Of a stretch of DNA of 64,000 nucleotides, positions 48,555 through 63,730 are shown piece after piece. The DNA is from Medicago truncatula (taxonomy: Eukaryota > Streptophyta > Magnoliopsida > Fabales > Fabaceae). Each line of letters begins with the position of its first letter. Position 1 is the first letter of the stretch. Under the pieces are notes generated by a model that had not been told where the DNA came from, did not search any database, and was given only the letters and a program-made list of their open reading frames with translations. Both the position numbers and the translations under genes were made by a program. The DNA lies in contig NC_053046.1 in assembly GCF_003473485.1 (NCBI RefSeq), forward strand, positions 4,536,001 through 4,600,000, given 5' to 3'.

Positions 48555-49664
48555 TTAATTTTCAAACAGCTCACGCTCCAACTTCTCCAACAGCTCCTTC
48601 TTCCGGTCATCGAGATGCTCTTCGTCCCTTAACTTTAGATACATTTTCATTTTTTTAGCTTGAGTCTTTTCTTGCAGCAACTTGTTTTTATGTTGTTTCA
48701 CCAAATTTAACTCTTTCAATTGTTCAATCTCTTGCTCTTTTAATTCTTTGAATTGAACTCATTCCTTTTCCACCTTCTCCAATGTCTCGCCCTTGCTTTT
48801 CATTTTACCTTTTTTTTTAGCTGCCTCCCTACCCATTGGACGAGCACTAGATCCTACAGAGTCCTCGTGAGATCTCTTAGATCCACTACTCCCTGACCCA
48901 ACATTTCCTCCCATCTGACTACCATAACGTGGTTGATCACGGAGAGCGTGCCATTCTTCATTCAAAGTAAATTGAATATTCTTCCCACCTGCAAATAATT
49001 CCTGCGCTTTTGTCAAAACATCATCTTCCGACCAACCGCTTCCTTGCATACGCTTAGCGCTTTCATAAGCACCAATCCATTTATTTATTATTTTGCTCAT
49101 ATAATTAAAACGGTTTCGGCAGACAACTAGATCGCGGGGAGAATCGAATGAACAATACTCAGCAATTTTACCCCAATATGTTTCTCCTCTCTGGTTTCTC
49201 CCGACAACACTGCTTGTTCCATATTTAATCCATGCACTAATTAGAACCAAATTTTGTTGAGTGTTCCATGCTGGTTCCTTACTTCTCTTGCTCTTAGGAG
49301 TTGAATCTTCTGGAGTGACTTCATCAGCAACTGCCATGCCACCAGGAGTTATTTGTGTTGAAAATTCAGGATATTGGGTTGCATCAACACTAGGAAAATT
49401 TTCATTTCCCATTGGCATATAACCATTAAACGGGGGTGTTTGAGATGGATATCTCATCATAGATCCATAATATGGATGAAAGTTTGGAACAGAGGATGAC
49501 TGGTTGAAATTTGGTGAAAAACCAAAATTAGGTACGTTTTGATGTATGTTTTGAGGACGTTGGTTATAAAATTGATTTGGATTTGGATAATTGTTGGGAT
49601 TTTCGTAGTTATATGGGTAATTAGAAAATTTTTGGGTGTTGAAATGGTTATTATTGGGATCCAT
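48555..49664 (-). pseudogene. Harbinger ORF1 (Myb/SANT-like), truncated by a stop at 48759
   Basis: The frame from ATG 49664 runs 301 codons to a TGA at 48759-48761. Order: an Asn/Pro/Tyr-rich N-terminus, a Myb/SANT (trihelix-like) DNA-binding region about 130-205 (AWNTQQNLVLISAWIKYGTS, VVCRNRFNYMSKIINKWIGA), then a basic region (REAAKKKGKMKSKG). After the stop the same frame stays open for 67 codons, a charged coiled-coil-like stretch (KELKEQEIEQLKELNLV), to a TAA at 48555. TGA falls where family members have Trp. This is the partner protein of the transposase and has probably lost its C-terminal domain by one base change. Confidence 0.86.
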
Positions 49665-50219
49665 TTCACAAAAAATAAGATTAAAACTTCACTTAGTTTG
49701 CTAATAGAAAGATAATAATAAGATGAAGATAGTGAAAAACTTGGTTTTTTTTTCTGTGTCCAAATCAAATGATCCAAGTCTCTATTTATAGAGGAAAAAA
49801 AATCATGAATTTTGGTAATTTTTTTTTTTTAAAATTAATTTACAACGAAATAATTGAGGTCAAATTATTAAAATGATAAGAATCCGGACAGCCAATTAAA
49901 ACGCGCCACGTGTCATTATCTATCCAAAAAGTCATTCTCTCTCCGCACGTCTGACGCGTCACGCGCCTTGTCTGCGCGTGTAACGCACGCGCCCGTTTTG
50001 GGCCAATTCCGCATCGCCATGTGTCCGGCCTGGCAGGGTTCAATTGTGTTGAATCGGTTCACCTTCTCTCTCTTCTCTTCCACCATTCAACACACTTTAA
50101 ACACACCATTGGAGGGGAAATTGGTGTTGAATGTCTCATTAAATTGGCCATTGGAGATGGTCTTATATTCTGGGACGGATAGAGTAATTAATTTGTATTA
50201 AAAAATAAAATGCATATAA

Positions 50220-50268
50220 TTTTTTTTTTTAAAAAAAGACTCACTTGTTATAGGATGGAGGGAGTACC
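50220..50268. mobile_element. Orphan right end of another Stowaway-like MITE
   Basis: GTTATAGGATGGAGGGAGTA at 50249-50268 matches the terminal consensus of Stowaway-like elements. The matching left end is not present. Confidence 0.5.
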
Positions 50269-50566
50269 ATTTAGTTGTCGGTTATTATTTAAAATTGAGA
50301 AAATGTTTTTTTGTTTTTTAGAAAAGAAAAGAATATAATAATATTAGTTCTCGAAATCAAATCTTGGAAGTGTCGATGGAGCTAGTTGGAAGTTAAATAT
50401 AACGTGTAAATTGAAATGGCTATAACTCTGTCTCTCCTCTCCGTATTGTGCCCGTCAATCACCCCAACGAGATCAACCCCGATTCGATCCAGGGAGGAGG
50501 AGGAGGAGGAGGGTTTATCTCGCCATCATCTTTCCCTAATTGAAACAATATTAATTGGATTTGAAA

Positions 50567-54425
<3,859 letters not shown>

Positions 54426-54559
54426 ACACACTTTATCTTGTACTTGTGTTGCCGTGTAGCATTATGTGTTGTGCTTTTTTGCTCTATGTAGGTTTCTCTA
54501 TAGTTTTCTACAACATTAAATGAAAAATTCAAAGATTACTTTAGCTGTGCGAGGGAGGG

Positions 54560-54885
54560 GTTGATAGAAGTTGTTTGTAGTAAAATTCTATTAGTTGGTT
54601 ATGGTTATGCCGCGATAATGTACTATTGTATTAAAATTGTCAAACTTGACATTGGATTATGTTCATTGCACTCTGAGAAGATATGGTTGATGTGAACCTA
54701 AAATCTTCTAGCTGCCATGAGTCTCAACCTCAGTCTGGTGGATGTTCTTGCTGAATGTGCCTTATCTTAGTGCTCTTTGATCTTTATGCTTCATTTTATT
54801 TGTTTTGAACTGTACGTGACTGAACTATGTAAAGGTTCTATAGTGTTTTAGATTTTTACAACATTATTTTTACAAGCTTTGAATG
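54560..54885 (+). pseudogene. Duplicated 3' end of RABH1 (tail-only relic)
   Basis: At 54677-54754 the sequence encodes EDMVDVNLKSSSCHESQPQS then GGCSC and a stop, paralogous to the true C-terminus EDLVDVNLKSSSGNAQSQTQ. The 3' UTR is copied as well: both copies have CTATGTA..GGTTCT/TTCTATAG.. and TACAACATTA. A TGA lies directly before the tail frame at 54674-54676 and upstream homology is degenerate, so no functional exon remains. Synonymous and conservative differences suggest an old tandem duplication. Confidence 0.82.
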
Positions 54886-54961
54886 CAAGAATGAGAGGAC
54901 TGTTGCACCAATATAAAATGTCTCCGCCATCTGTTAAATGAGTCAAACCAATGATATTATC

Positions 54962-55250
54962 TCTTGATACTATCGATTACATCATTCAGATTGACCAACT
55001 TCCCGTTGAATATGATATTGTTTCTCTCCAACCAAATACACCACCAAGTTGATAGCCAAAAGCGATGAGATACCTTGTGATTCTTGTTTCCTTATACAAT
55101 TGAGTTAAATGACATAAAATTCTCCATCTCCTCATACCCCTCTCGACGGATTCTAGCCAAGCCAATTGAAGATAGACGCTCCATATATCTTTCACTACAT
55201 GATGAGAAAAACGAGCGATTATGAGTTTCAAATTCATCAAAACAGAACAC
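54962..55250 (-). pseudogene. LINE zf-RVT fragment
   Basis: A minus-strand frame reads FWLSTWWCIWLERNNIIFNG followed by KLVNLNDVID. This matches the Trp-rich end of the zf-RVT region of plant L1-type LINEs. Stops and a frame change occur upstream. It lies immediately after the RABH1 tail relic. Confidence 0.68.
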
Positions 55251-55473
55251 ATGTGATTATGAGTCTCATATATGCTACACTTATTTATTTTTTATTGAAA
55301 AGAGGGCCAAAGGTGCAAAGGAAGCAAATTACAGTGCAAATTACAATTTAACCATGTGAGGATGTGTAATTCGGCTAAGAATTATTCCAAGTAAAATCTG
55401 GTTAAGAATTGTTCAAAAGATAAAAATTCAAACATGAGTTCCTCACTTTTGATGTTTTGGCTCTATACTACAG

Positions 55474-55571
55474 TTTTTTTTTTTTTCTTTTTTTGTAGTG
55501 ATCAAGGTTTGAACCCCGACCTTTACATATATTTTATGCATTGTCCCAACGAAACTGACATCTGCACCACA
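55474..55571 (-). mobile_element. tRNA-derived SINE fragment
   Basis: On the minus strand GGGGTTCAAACCTTG resembles a B box, and GGGACAATGCATAAAATATA matches the body of the SINE at 42.4 kb. The A box is degraded (TCAGTTTCGTTGGGAC). A long T run on the plus strand represents its A tail. Target duplication not found. Confidence 0.65.
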
Positions 55572-55782
55572 GGCTAGTAAGACAAGTTAAATTTTGTCCT
55601 CCATAGACAAATAATGAAAAATATATAAAATAAAAGAATAATAAGTGGGTGGTGGCATATGCGGCATGTGAATTTGATTCTTTGGCGGATTCGATTTGTC
55701 GTGGTAAAGTATAATAACTACCTAACTCGCTCTCATTCATTCACCACACACACGAAGCTAACTTTGAGAAACAAACTAAACC

Positions 55783-57776
55783 ATGGCTACTTCCGAGAAT
55801 GCCGTCGAAAGGTAACGCTTCCTTCATATTCTTGATTTCATTTTCGAATTACAAGATCATCATCATCATCATCATTCTTTCATTGATTTACTAATCATTC
55901 TATCGTTATTATTCCTATTTTTCATGATAATAAGATTATTTCATGCTAGATTCCTCGCACTGTTATTATTTTTAAAGATCATAATTGAAGATGCATAGAA
56001 TTTAGGGATCTGCAGTGAACTATTTATACTTTCTTCTGCTAACTACCTCAAACTATATTTAGTGTTTTCGTTAAGTAGTGTTAATGTTAACTGCGAGATC
56101 AATTAAGTTGCTATAGCTTCAACCGAAGTATCAAATCTTGATGTAGTCGTGTATTTTTGTAAATATTCATTAACTTGAAACGTCACGTCTGTAACGTTTC
56201 CAAATTTTGATCAAATGCCCTACTATTCTTACATATTTGAAGAAATATCCATTAATCACTTACCAAATTAAGTAGCGGTTCAACACTCAATGCCCAAGCT
56301 AGTGAAAGCATCATGTGTGAAGTGTGACATGTCCGATTCTTTTTTGTATTTTCCTCACCGCTCTCTTCTTTAACTAGCAGCAGAGGGGATGGTATGCTGT
56401 TAGTTTAAATATGCTTTGCTTTGTTACATATATATATATTGTGGTTAGTTTCTTTATAAGATGGCCATATAGTTTACAGTTCAGTCCTTGTTATCTCCAT
56501 TCTTTTATATAATATATAAATTTCAAAGCAAGTAAGGTAGGCCTCGAAGCTATCCATACTTTATTCCAAAGGGAACTTTCTTGAGGGGGGTGTTAGATGT
56601 AAAAATCATTCACTTGCTTTCACCAATAAACTTAAAATCTTTGTGCTAACCGGTTTATGACATGAGTTGATTCATTATATAGAGCATTTCTTGTTTTATC
56701 ATTTACTCGACTTGTTACTCATTACTTTCATGTTGTGACAGCAGCAAGAGTTCTCTTACCAAACTTGCTCCAATTGAAGCAGTGTTGTTTGATATAGACG
56801 GAACTCTTTGTGATTCTGACCCAATCCACTATTATGCTTTTCGTGAAATGCTTCAAGAGGTGGTGCTTCTTTTCTTTGCAGTGAAGTTTAAAGCCAAATA
56901 TTCAGAATATAGATATTATAGTATTTATCACTATACTCTTTTATTGTATTTATAAATTGGCATATGACTAGGGACATGATCGATAGATATTAGACATTAA
57001 CAAATGTTGGTGGTTGTCAGATTGGTTTCAATGGAGGCAATCCTATAACAGAAGAATTTTTTATTGCGACTGTTGCTGGCAAGCACAATGATGACATTGC
57101 TTTGGATCTCTTCCCCGGTGATCGGGAGCGAGGTTTAAAGTTTGTAGAAGATAAGGAAGCCATGTTTCGGAGGTAAACCCTGCTCACCTCCCCCCCGAAC
57201 TATATCCCCATTGTACTAAATTTGAAGATTCTGAAACATATTTCCTTGATGGACTATCTAGATTAGCAGCTGAGCAACTGAAGCCGTTGAATGGTCTTGA
57301 TAAAGTGAGGAAATGGATTGAAGATCGTGGATTGAAGCGAGCTGCAGTTACCAATGCTCCAAGACCAAATGCAGAACTCATTCTCTCAAAGCTTGGTCTC
57401 TCAGATTTCTTTCATGCTGTTATTATTGGTGATGAATGTGAACATGCCAAGCCTCATCCAGAACCCTACTTGAAAGGTCTTGAAGCTCTCAAAGCATCTA
57501 AGGATCACACATTTATATTTGAGGTCTGTTTTCTTTTCTACGCCTCGCTACAGAGTTTGTTCTTATTCTGCTTCTAACCAACCCATTTTGTCACCACAGG
57601 ATTCTGTTTCAGGAATCAAAGCTGGTGTGGCTGCAGGGATGCCTGTTATAGGTATATCTACTCGAAACCCAGAAGACTTGCTTATGGGAGCAAAACCTGC
57701 CTTTTTGATTAAGGATTATGATGATCCAAAACTGTGGGCAGCATTGGAAGAACTTGACAAGTCTGGTTCTCATTAA
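55783..57776 (+). CDS. SGPP: HAD-superfamily sugar-phosphate phosphatase (Sgpp-like), five exons
   Basis: A hydrolase of the haloacid dehalogenase superfamily resembling Arabidopsis Sgpp, which removes phosphate from small sugar phosphates. Exons 55783-55811, 56742-56859, 57021-57172, 57262-57523 and 57600-57776 join to 245 residues. Motif I is DIDGT with nucleophile D27 and acid D29, motif II VTN with T130, motif III K163 in AKPHPEPY, and motif IV FEDSVSGIKAG with E187 and D188. The cap between motifs I and II carries AGKHNDDIALDLFPGD. No transit peptide is obvious, so a cytosolic location is likely. The start gives MATSENAVES. Exon 2 has two possible acceptors three bases apart (CAGCAG). 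Confidence 0.94.
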
Positions 57777-59690
57777 AATTTTGAATTACTAGTCCAATTG
57801 ACATAATTTCTTGATAAAAACAAGTAGCAGGTTTCATATTAAATTCACCGGATCACCTGTATAATTTTGTTGCAGGGGGGGTGATATTATTATACTAGTC
57901 CATAATCAGTGTTGCTTTGAAATCGAGCAAACATTAGTTTTATTTGTATTTTGTAATAATGTGATAGTTGGCTATGATGGTCAATGCCAAGGAATTGCAA
58001 TGCAATACACGTGAGAGATAGTGAGGGAGGAAGGGAGGGATTTTAATACTCTTCCATTATTCATTACACTTTATAGATTATGATTTTTGCTCAACTTTTT
58101 GTCCGTATGTTTTCTGATGATCAATGCTCAATGCCAGGAGTATTTGATATGCGTACACAGCGAACAAAACAATGTGATGATAAATACAATTTACAATACC
58201 CTTTATGCGTACTTTTTGTTTTGCGCAAAGAGACACCCAGACACGACTAAAGTTTGACCTTTCAAAAAAGTTAAATATTTGTGGTTCAATTAAATTAATT
58301 ATAAATAATTTTTATTGATATTTTAATATTTGTTTTGTTTTGAAAAGATCAACTACAATCTATTTTTATGTTAACTGTTTCCAAATCTAAGATCAAGAGT
58401 CACAGGAGGGATAGCTTTGCCAATTGCGATGCGTGGAAGCAGGGAATGGTAAGCATGCTTATTGCGTAAAAGGCACCCTTCTCACTGCAAACACAGAAAC
58501 CAAAAGAAGTGTAGCTTCAATTTGTGAAGAAGGTTGTATCCATGTTAGAGTCAAGCACCCCAGTTTGTGGCAGCTTCCATTAGGATGCCTTTCATTCAAT
58601 CACCATAGTCTGTGGCAGCTTTTAAGATGTTTTTTGATATGTGCATCACTGTCGTTCTCATCATCAGATAGGTCTGATACTCACAGATCAATGGTTGAAT
58701 TCACAATGATAGGTTTGATACTTAAAATTTATTTTAAAAGCAATTGCATCAGCATGTAAGTTGTGTTCATAAAAAAAAGGAACTGTGGCCATGAATGCTG
58801 ATACTATCAGACCTATCAATTTGACTGTTATAAATATTCCGAAGAAGTATAACAAGCATTCATATGAATGACCTAAAGAGTAATACCTTATCAATAAATT
58901 GTCATTTTTATTAACAAATACACTACTGCATAATGATAATAAGTGTGATGCACATACAAAAATGTTGCAAGAGATATCAATAGAAGCAAACAGTTACAGA
59001 TCATAGCAACAATTACAGACTTAAGAGAAAAGTGAGATATTAAAAATATCATTGTCCAAGAATTAGAGTAGAATAGCTTAAGAAATAATTGAGATGATGA
59101 ATGTAAATGACTGAAGCTAGCTCGGTATTTATAGTATTAATGTCGAGTAGGAATGATGATATGTTATTTGGAAATTGTTCCATATCAGAAACAGTGCACC
59201 ACGTAAAACCAATGGCCACATTGCATGTGCAGAGAAACTGAAACAAATAAAAGGGAAGGATGCAAATTGGATATAACATGGAATACGAATGGGTACTTAT
59301 AACAGGACTTAGGCAGGAACATACATAGGAGGGAATGATACTATGGTTGGCGGTTGAGAATTTGACGTAGGTTTTGTTATTGTTGCAACCTATTTTAGTA
59401 ATTTACCAATCATAGCAGAAATAAATTCCTGTCCTGAATGCTTTACTTGTTTTTAGTTTGTTGACAGACCAGGGAGAATTCGAGAGTCGTCTAATTTTTA
59501 CCTAAGCAACAACTTTTCGTGTTGGTTTAAAGATTTTCAGCCCAGATTTCTGATAATATAGCAGTAACGAGGAAAATCTTAGTGAAATAACAAAGATGTT
59601 GCCTTGTCAGTTATCATCTAGCAGTGACATATTTGTGTCAAAAAAGCCCCTTTATGTACAAGTGTTGTGCTAAGGATATTGTCTTCCTCA
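57777..59690. other. HAD gene 3' UTR then intergenic region, no gene seen
   Basis: The first 200-300 bp are probably 3' UTR. The open frame at 58424-58759 (plus) has a Cys-rich sequence I do not recognise and no splice context, so I leave it as non-coding. A sister-like TTTGTGGCAGCTT/TCTGTGGCAGCTT pair lies at about 58564 and 58610. Confidence 0.5.
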
Positions 59691-59880
59691 AATTTGTAGC
59701 AACATTTCTTCTGCTTGTGGATCTAATCTATCTCCAGATGAGAAAGCATGAACATAGGGTCACATGACCATGTGCATTCAGAGGATCCAACTCAAGCAGT
59801 CGTGTGGCTGCACGTTTAGCAACATCTGCATCTGTTTTACTCATACCACACACTCCAATCAATGCCCCCGAAGCAGTCGT
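59690..59880 (-). pseudogene. PPR protein fragment (E-motif region)
   Basis: The minus strand from about 59871 reads [20 protein letters not shown] then [20 protein letters not shown]. This resembles the post-PPR E motif of plant pentatricopeptide repeat proteins (GALLGAC...AAERLLELDP...). The frame ends at a TAG shortly after and no PPR array lies upstream in this window. It is a small dead fragment. Confidence 0.6.
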
Positions 59881-60224
59881 GCGAATTGACAGATTTATTC
59901 TCAATATTGTAAAATGCTATTCAAAATGATCCTTCTGTTAGCTTCTATCATTAAAGATTATGACATGTTATGTTAACTAGATATGTCCCCACGTTGATCC
60001 AATACATGTTGTCAACTTATTAGGGACTAAATAGTTTACGAAGTAATTTATCAATAATTACAAATATGCATGAACTAATTATTGATAAATTAGTCCCAAA
60101 ACTCCATATAAATTTCAATATAGACAAACTAGTTTATACTTCATAGTATGGTGACAATGATGTGAGATTCTATGTCATACAGTCTAAGGGTAATAATCAA
60201 GTGACTATTTTCACAAACATTTTA

Positions 60225-60699
60225 GGGTTAAATATGTTTTTGGTCCCTATAAATATGTCAAATTTTCGTTTTAGTCCCTCTAAAATTTTCCTTCAACTTT
60301 TAATCCCTATAAAGTTTTCAATCTTCACCTTTGGTCCCTCTTTTAAAGTAAACTCATATGTAGAATTCATATTATTTAATAAAATTTTCCAGAAAAATTC
60401 AAAATATTATAAGAATGACTCCAAAAAAAATTAATTTTTTTTTTAACAAAACATGAATTTAATATGAATTTTTATATTGTTTATGGTTAAAAATTCATAT
60501 TTAATTTGTGTTTTGTTAAAAAATAGAATATTTGACACATTTCTGCACAATTTCATTACAAAATACAAAAATTAAATTAAAAATAGGGACCAAAAGTAGT
60601 GATTGAAAATTTTATAGGGACTAAAAGTTGAAGGAAAATTTTAGAGGGACTAAAACGAAAAATTGACATATTTATAGGGATCAAAAACATATTTAACCC
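60225..60699. mobile_element. Mutator-type MITE (475 bp), AGTCCCT family
   Basis: The ends are GGGTTAAATATGTTTTTGGT and its inverse. A perfect 9-bp duplication, AACATTTTA, lies at 60216-60224 and 60700-60708. It is nearly the same as 34965-35425 along both arms and in the AT-rich centre (AAATTCATATTTAATTT). Confidence 0.92.
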
Positions 60700-60709
60700 A
60701 ACATTTTAC

Positions 60710-61880
60710 TATTACATGAATTTATTTGTTAGTTCACAAAAACCAAAGACTGTTTTAAGATATGCTTACAATTTTGGATGATAATTTACTACTCGTCTTA
60801 GATATAAGAAGAAAAAAAATCAAACAAAGTAGATATATATGGTTCAAATCTAACTTGTTTTGACTTTTTCTTCTTCTTATAGTATCAATCATGTCTTAAA
60901 TATGTCATTCTTCATTGCACTTTGATCATATTTTGACATTAATTTCTACACTTTTTTGTATTTGACATTGGTCCATGCACTTTATAAAAAATTTACAATT
61001 GGTCTTTGTGTTAAGTCCAAGTTAAAAAAAGGCAAAGCTAACGTGTGTCATGTGAACCAATTATTACACGTCACATAACACACTAAAAGACAAAATTTTT
61101 AGAATTAAAATATTCCGAAGTTTTAGTATGAGTCTCTGCACTTTCAGTACTCTTTTATATTGGTCTTTTCACTTTCATATTGGTCCCTGAACCCTTTATT
61201 TATTTATTTAAATCTTTCAAATATATTATTATATTTGTTATTATTTTGTTCATTATTTTTATTGAGAATAATTATAAAAAATTCCCCTAAAAAGTTATAA
61301 AAAAAAAATCCTTCTTAAAAAACGAATAAGCTTTAATCGTATCACATCGTCACCTTTTTCTATAATTAACCATTATAGATTCTTTAGTAATGGCAAATCC
61401 CCATTAAAGTTTAAATCACCATTATTTATACAATATGATAGTGGCCAGTCGTATGACAAGTAGACAGACACAACAATACGATTGTACGAAAAAGAGACAA
61501 AATTAAACAATATGTCATGAGAATTCTTAGCTATTAAACATGTAAACTTGGAATAATAGTTGAATTATTATTAAATATTTTTTTAAATTTAATTTATTAT
61601 TAAGAAATCATTTTTAGAGCAAATTACATTTTCCTCTTCCCATCATAGACGGGTAAGGATCTTATCCATTTATAAAAATAAATGAAATATACAATTTGGA
61701 GAGAGATAGAGATATAAAATATGTAGTGGATTATTCTTTACTACTTTTTTGTGTGTCTTTATCTCTTCAAATGGTAAAAATGAAGAGGATTTTAACTCCT
61801 TAAACATCCTCTAATCGAGTTAAGATCCTCTTCATTTATAAAAATAAATGGAGAATGCCATTTAAAAATAGATACACACA
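60710..61880. other. Intergenic region, no gene seen
   Basis: AT-rich sequence with short GGTC(C/T) words near 60970-61190 that may be decayed MITE arms. Confidence 0.45.
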
Positions 61881-61884
61881 TAAA

Positions 61885-62213
61885 AAGGTTGGGGGCCTTA
61901 CTATTAAGCGAGTCCCACCATCATTAGTTTTTATTTTTATTTTTATTTTTATTTTTCATGTGTCATTGTCTCTCCAAATGGTACAAACCGAAAAAGACAT
62001 AAATGGAGAGGATTTCACTCCCTCCAATCTTACATAAATATACATTACCCTCTCTTGAATGCTAAATATATACAAAAAAACAGGTTAGAATCCTCTCCAT
62101 TTATGTGTTTCTCCATTTCTTCAATTTGGAGAGATAATACACATAAAATATTGAAAAAAGTAAAATATAATTAATGATGGTGGGACCCACTTAGTGGTAA
62201 GACCCACCATCTA
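61885..62213. repeat. Long inverted repeat (MITE-like, about 330 bp)
   Basis: GTCCCACCATCATTAG, TCTCTCCAAAT and CATAAATGGAGAGGAT on the left (61911-62015) recur inversely on the right (62085-62200). The TTTTTA run at 61930-61955 lies in one arm. The right end abuts the next MULE. The target duplication is not clear. Confidence 0.65.
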
Positions 62214-62222
62214 TTTTTTGTG

Positions 62223-63557
62223 GAGCAAATAGTCACTTTAGTCCCTGATTATGTAGCTCGCTGTCACATAAGTCCCTGACTCAAGATTAAATACAAATAA
62301 GTCCCTGACTCTGCACTTCCGTTATCACTTTAGTCCCTGACGTTAAAAAAATCTGTTAAGTGATGATGTGGCGCATATGAGGTGCACAGGGACCAAAGTG
62401 AAAGTAGAAAATGGTCACTTTGGTCCCTGAACCAAAAATCAATATGCCCAAATTGAAAATAAAAAATCCCTAAATCTTAAATTCTTAAATGTCATCTAAT
62501 TATCTCTTTTGTTCAAAATCAATCTTTCATTAAACACCAACATACTGTTAGGTCCCTGACTGTGCATACTTACTATCAGTTAGGTCCCTGACAGTAAACA
62601 CGAAATTTCACTAAAGTCCCTGGCTATTGGGACATTTTTGGCTTGAAAGCTGATCTTGAGGCAATGGTATGTTGGGCTAAAGTTTTGGAGTTTTTTAGTA
62701 GTGCCATAGTGTTGTGGTTCCGTTACCTCTTTCTCCCTTTAGTATATAATGACATCAGGATTACATATATAGATAAATGAATTATGAACGGTGTGTTTGA
62801 TTATAATCCCCGTAAGTATTTTAAAGTCATAGCTTGATTTTTTTATGTGTCTTTAAACAACAGTATCCAATTTTTTGTGGAGAGATTTGAATAACTAATG
62901 CATATTAAGTTACATGAAAGAACTTATGCTTTAGTTGCTTTAGCTTCTCATGAAAGAAAAAAATTAAAGTGAGAAATTTGATAATAAACTTGGAAACATA
63001 AACAACTTATGTTAGATGTAGCACTAGTACCTACTATGTAGAACAAATTTCAAGTTAGAAATTATGTTAAAAAAAATCCAACATAAATGAATTATCATTT
63101 GAATATATCTTGAGCTCTTGATTACTGTGTATGCTGAGATCTACGAGGTAGAGATATGAATTATCACGTGAATATAACAATAATCAAGAGTAGTAGATGC
63201 TATTGGATTTGTTAATTCATTTGTCAGGGATCTAACTGATAGTAAGTATGCACAGTCAGGGACCTAACATTAAGTTATGTTTAATGGAAGATTAATTTTG
63301 AACAAAAGAGATAATTAGATGACATTTAGGGATTTGAGATTTAGGAATTTGATATTCAATTTGGGAATATTGATTTTTGGTTCATGGACTACGATGACCA
63401 TTTTCTACTTTCACTTTGGTCCCTGTGACACCTCATATGCGCCACATCATCACTTAACAGATCTTTTTAACGTAAGGGATTAAGTGATAATGGAAGTGCA
63501 GAGTCATGACTTATTTGTATTTAATCCTGAGTCAGGGATCAAAGGGACAATTTGCTC
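62223..63557. mobile_element. Non-autonomous Mutator-like element (1335 bp) with very long arms
   Basis: The arms begin GAGCAAATAGTCACTTTAGT and, inversely, GAGCAAATTGTCCCTTTGAT. Inverted homology continues for about 390 bp (AAGTCCCTGACTC, GATGTGGCGCATATGAGGTG, CTATCAGTTAGGTCCCTGAC). The flanks TTTTTTGTG (62214-62222) and ATTTTTGTG (63558-63566) match at 8 of 9 positions. The interior is AT-rich without a protein. Confidence 0.87.
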
Positions 63558-63569
63558 ATTTTTGTGTCT

Positions 63570-63730
63570 ATCTCTCCGACTTGCAAAACCCAGAAAAAAA
63601 AACAGCAGGCTCGCGTTTCCTTTCCTTCATCTTTCCTTTCCTAACCACACACGCGTTTCCAGTGTCACGAACCCAACAACACCACCACGTCCACCGCCCA
63701 CAACCGTTGCTCTCCTCTCCTCTTTCAGGT
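63570..63730 (+). other. Possible 5' exon of a gene extending beyond the window
   Basis: Sequence directly right of the MULE becomes C-rich and less AT-rich (CCACCACGTCCACCGCCCAC), then a pyrimidine-rich TCTCCTCTCCTCTTTCAG precedes GTCAG, a possible donor. It resembles a 5' UTR or first exon. No protein is recognised. Confidence 0.3.

Larger units (their letters stand above)
46342..50162 (-). mobile_element. PIF/Harbinger transposon with both genes (3.8 kb)
   Basis: The terminal repeats are GATCATCCCCAATGG (46342-46356) and its inverse with two mismatches (50148-50162). TTA at 46339-46341 and 50163-50165 is the canonical 3-bp target duplication. Subterminal sequence also repeats inversely (CATTCAACAC, CTCTCTCTT words). 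Two minus-strand genes lie inside: the Myb/SANT ORF1 (upstream in transcription) and the transposase, separated by tandem repeats. The transposase frame is complete while ORF1 has a nonsense change, so the copy is young but perhaps not fully autonomous. Confidence 0.93.
46236..50184. mobile_element. Stowaway-like MITE (about 125 bp) split by a Harbinger element
   Basis: The left piece is 46236-46341, starting CTTCATCCGTCCCAAAATAT. The right piece is 50166-50184, ending TGGGACGGATAGAG. These are inverted copies of each other (CGTCCCA/TGGGACG, and the TATAAGCAA/TTGCTTATA words when the pieces are rejoined). TA flanks both outer ends (46234-46235 and 50185-50186), as expected for the Tc1/mariner class. 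Confidence 0.78.

Noticed and set aside
54677-54754. Alternative terminal exon of RABH1
   Set aside because: There is no usable acceptor in phase, and a TGA lies directly before the tail frame; treated as a relic.
58424-58759. Open frame of 111 codons after the HAD gene
   Set aside because: No homology recognised, unusual composition and no supporting splice or promoter context.
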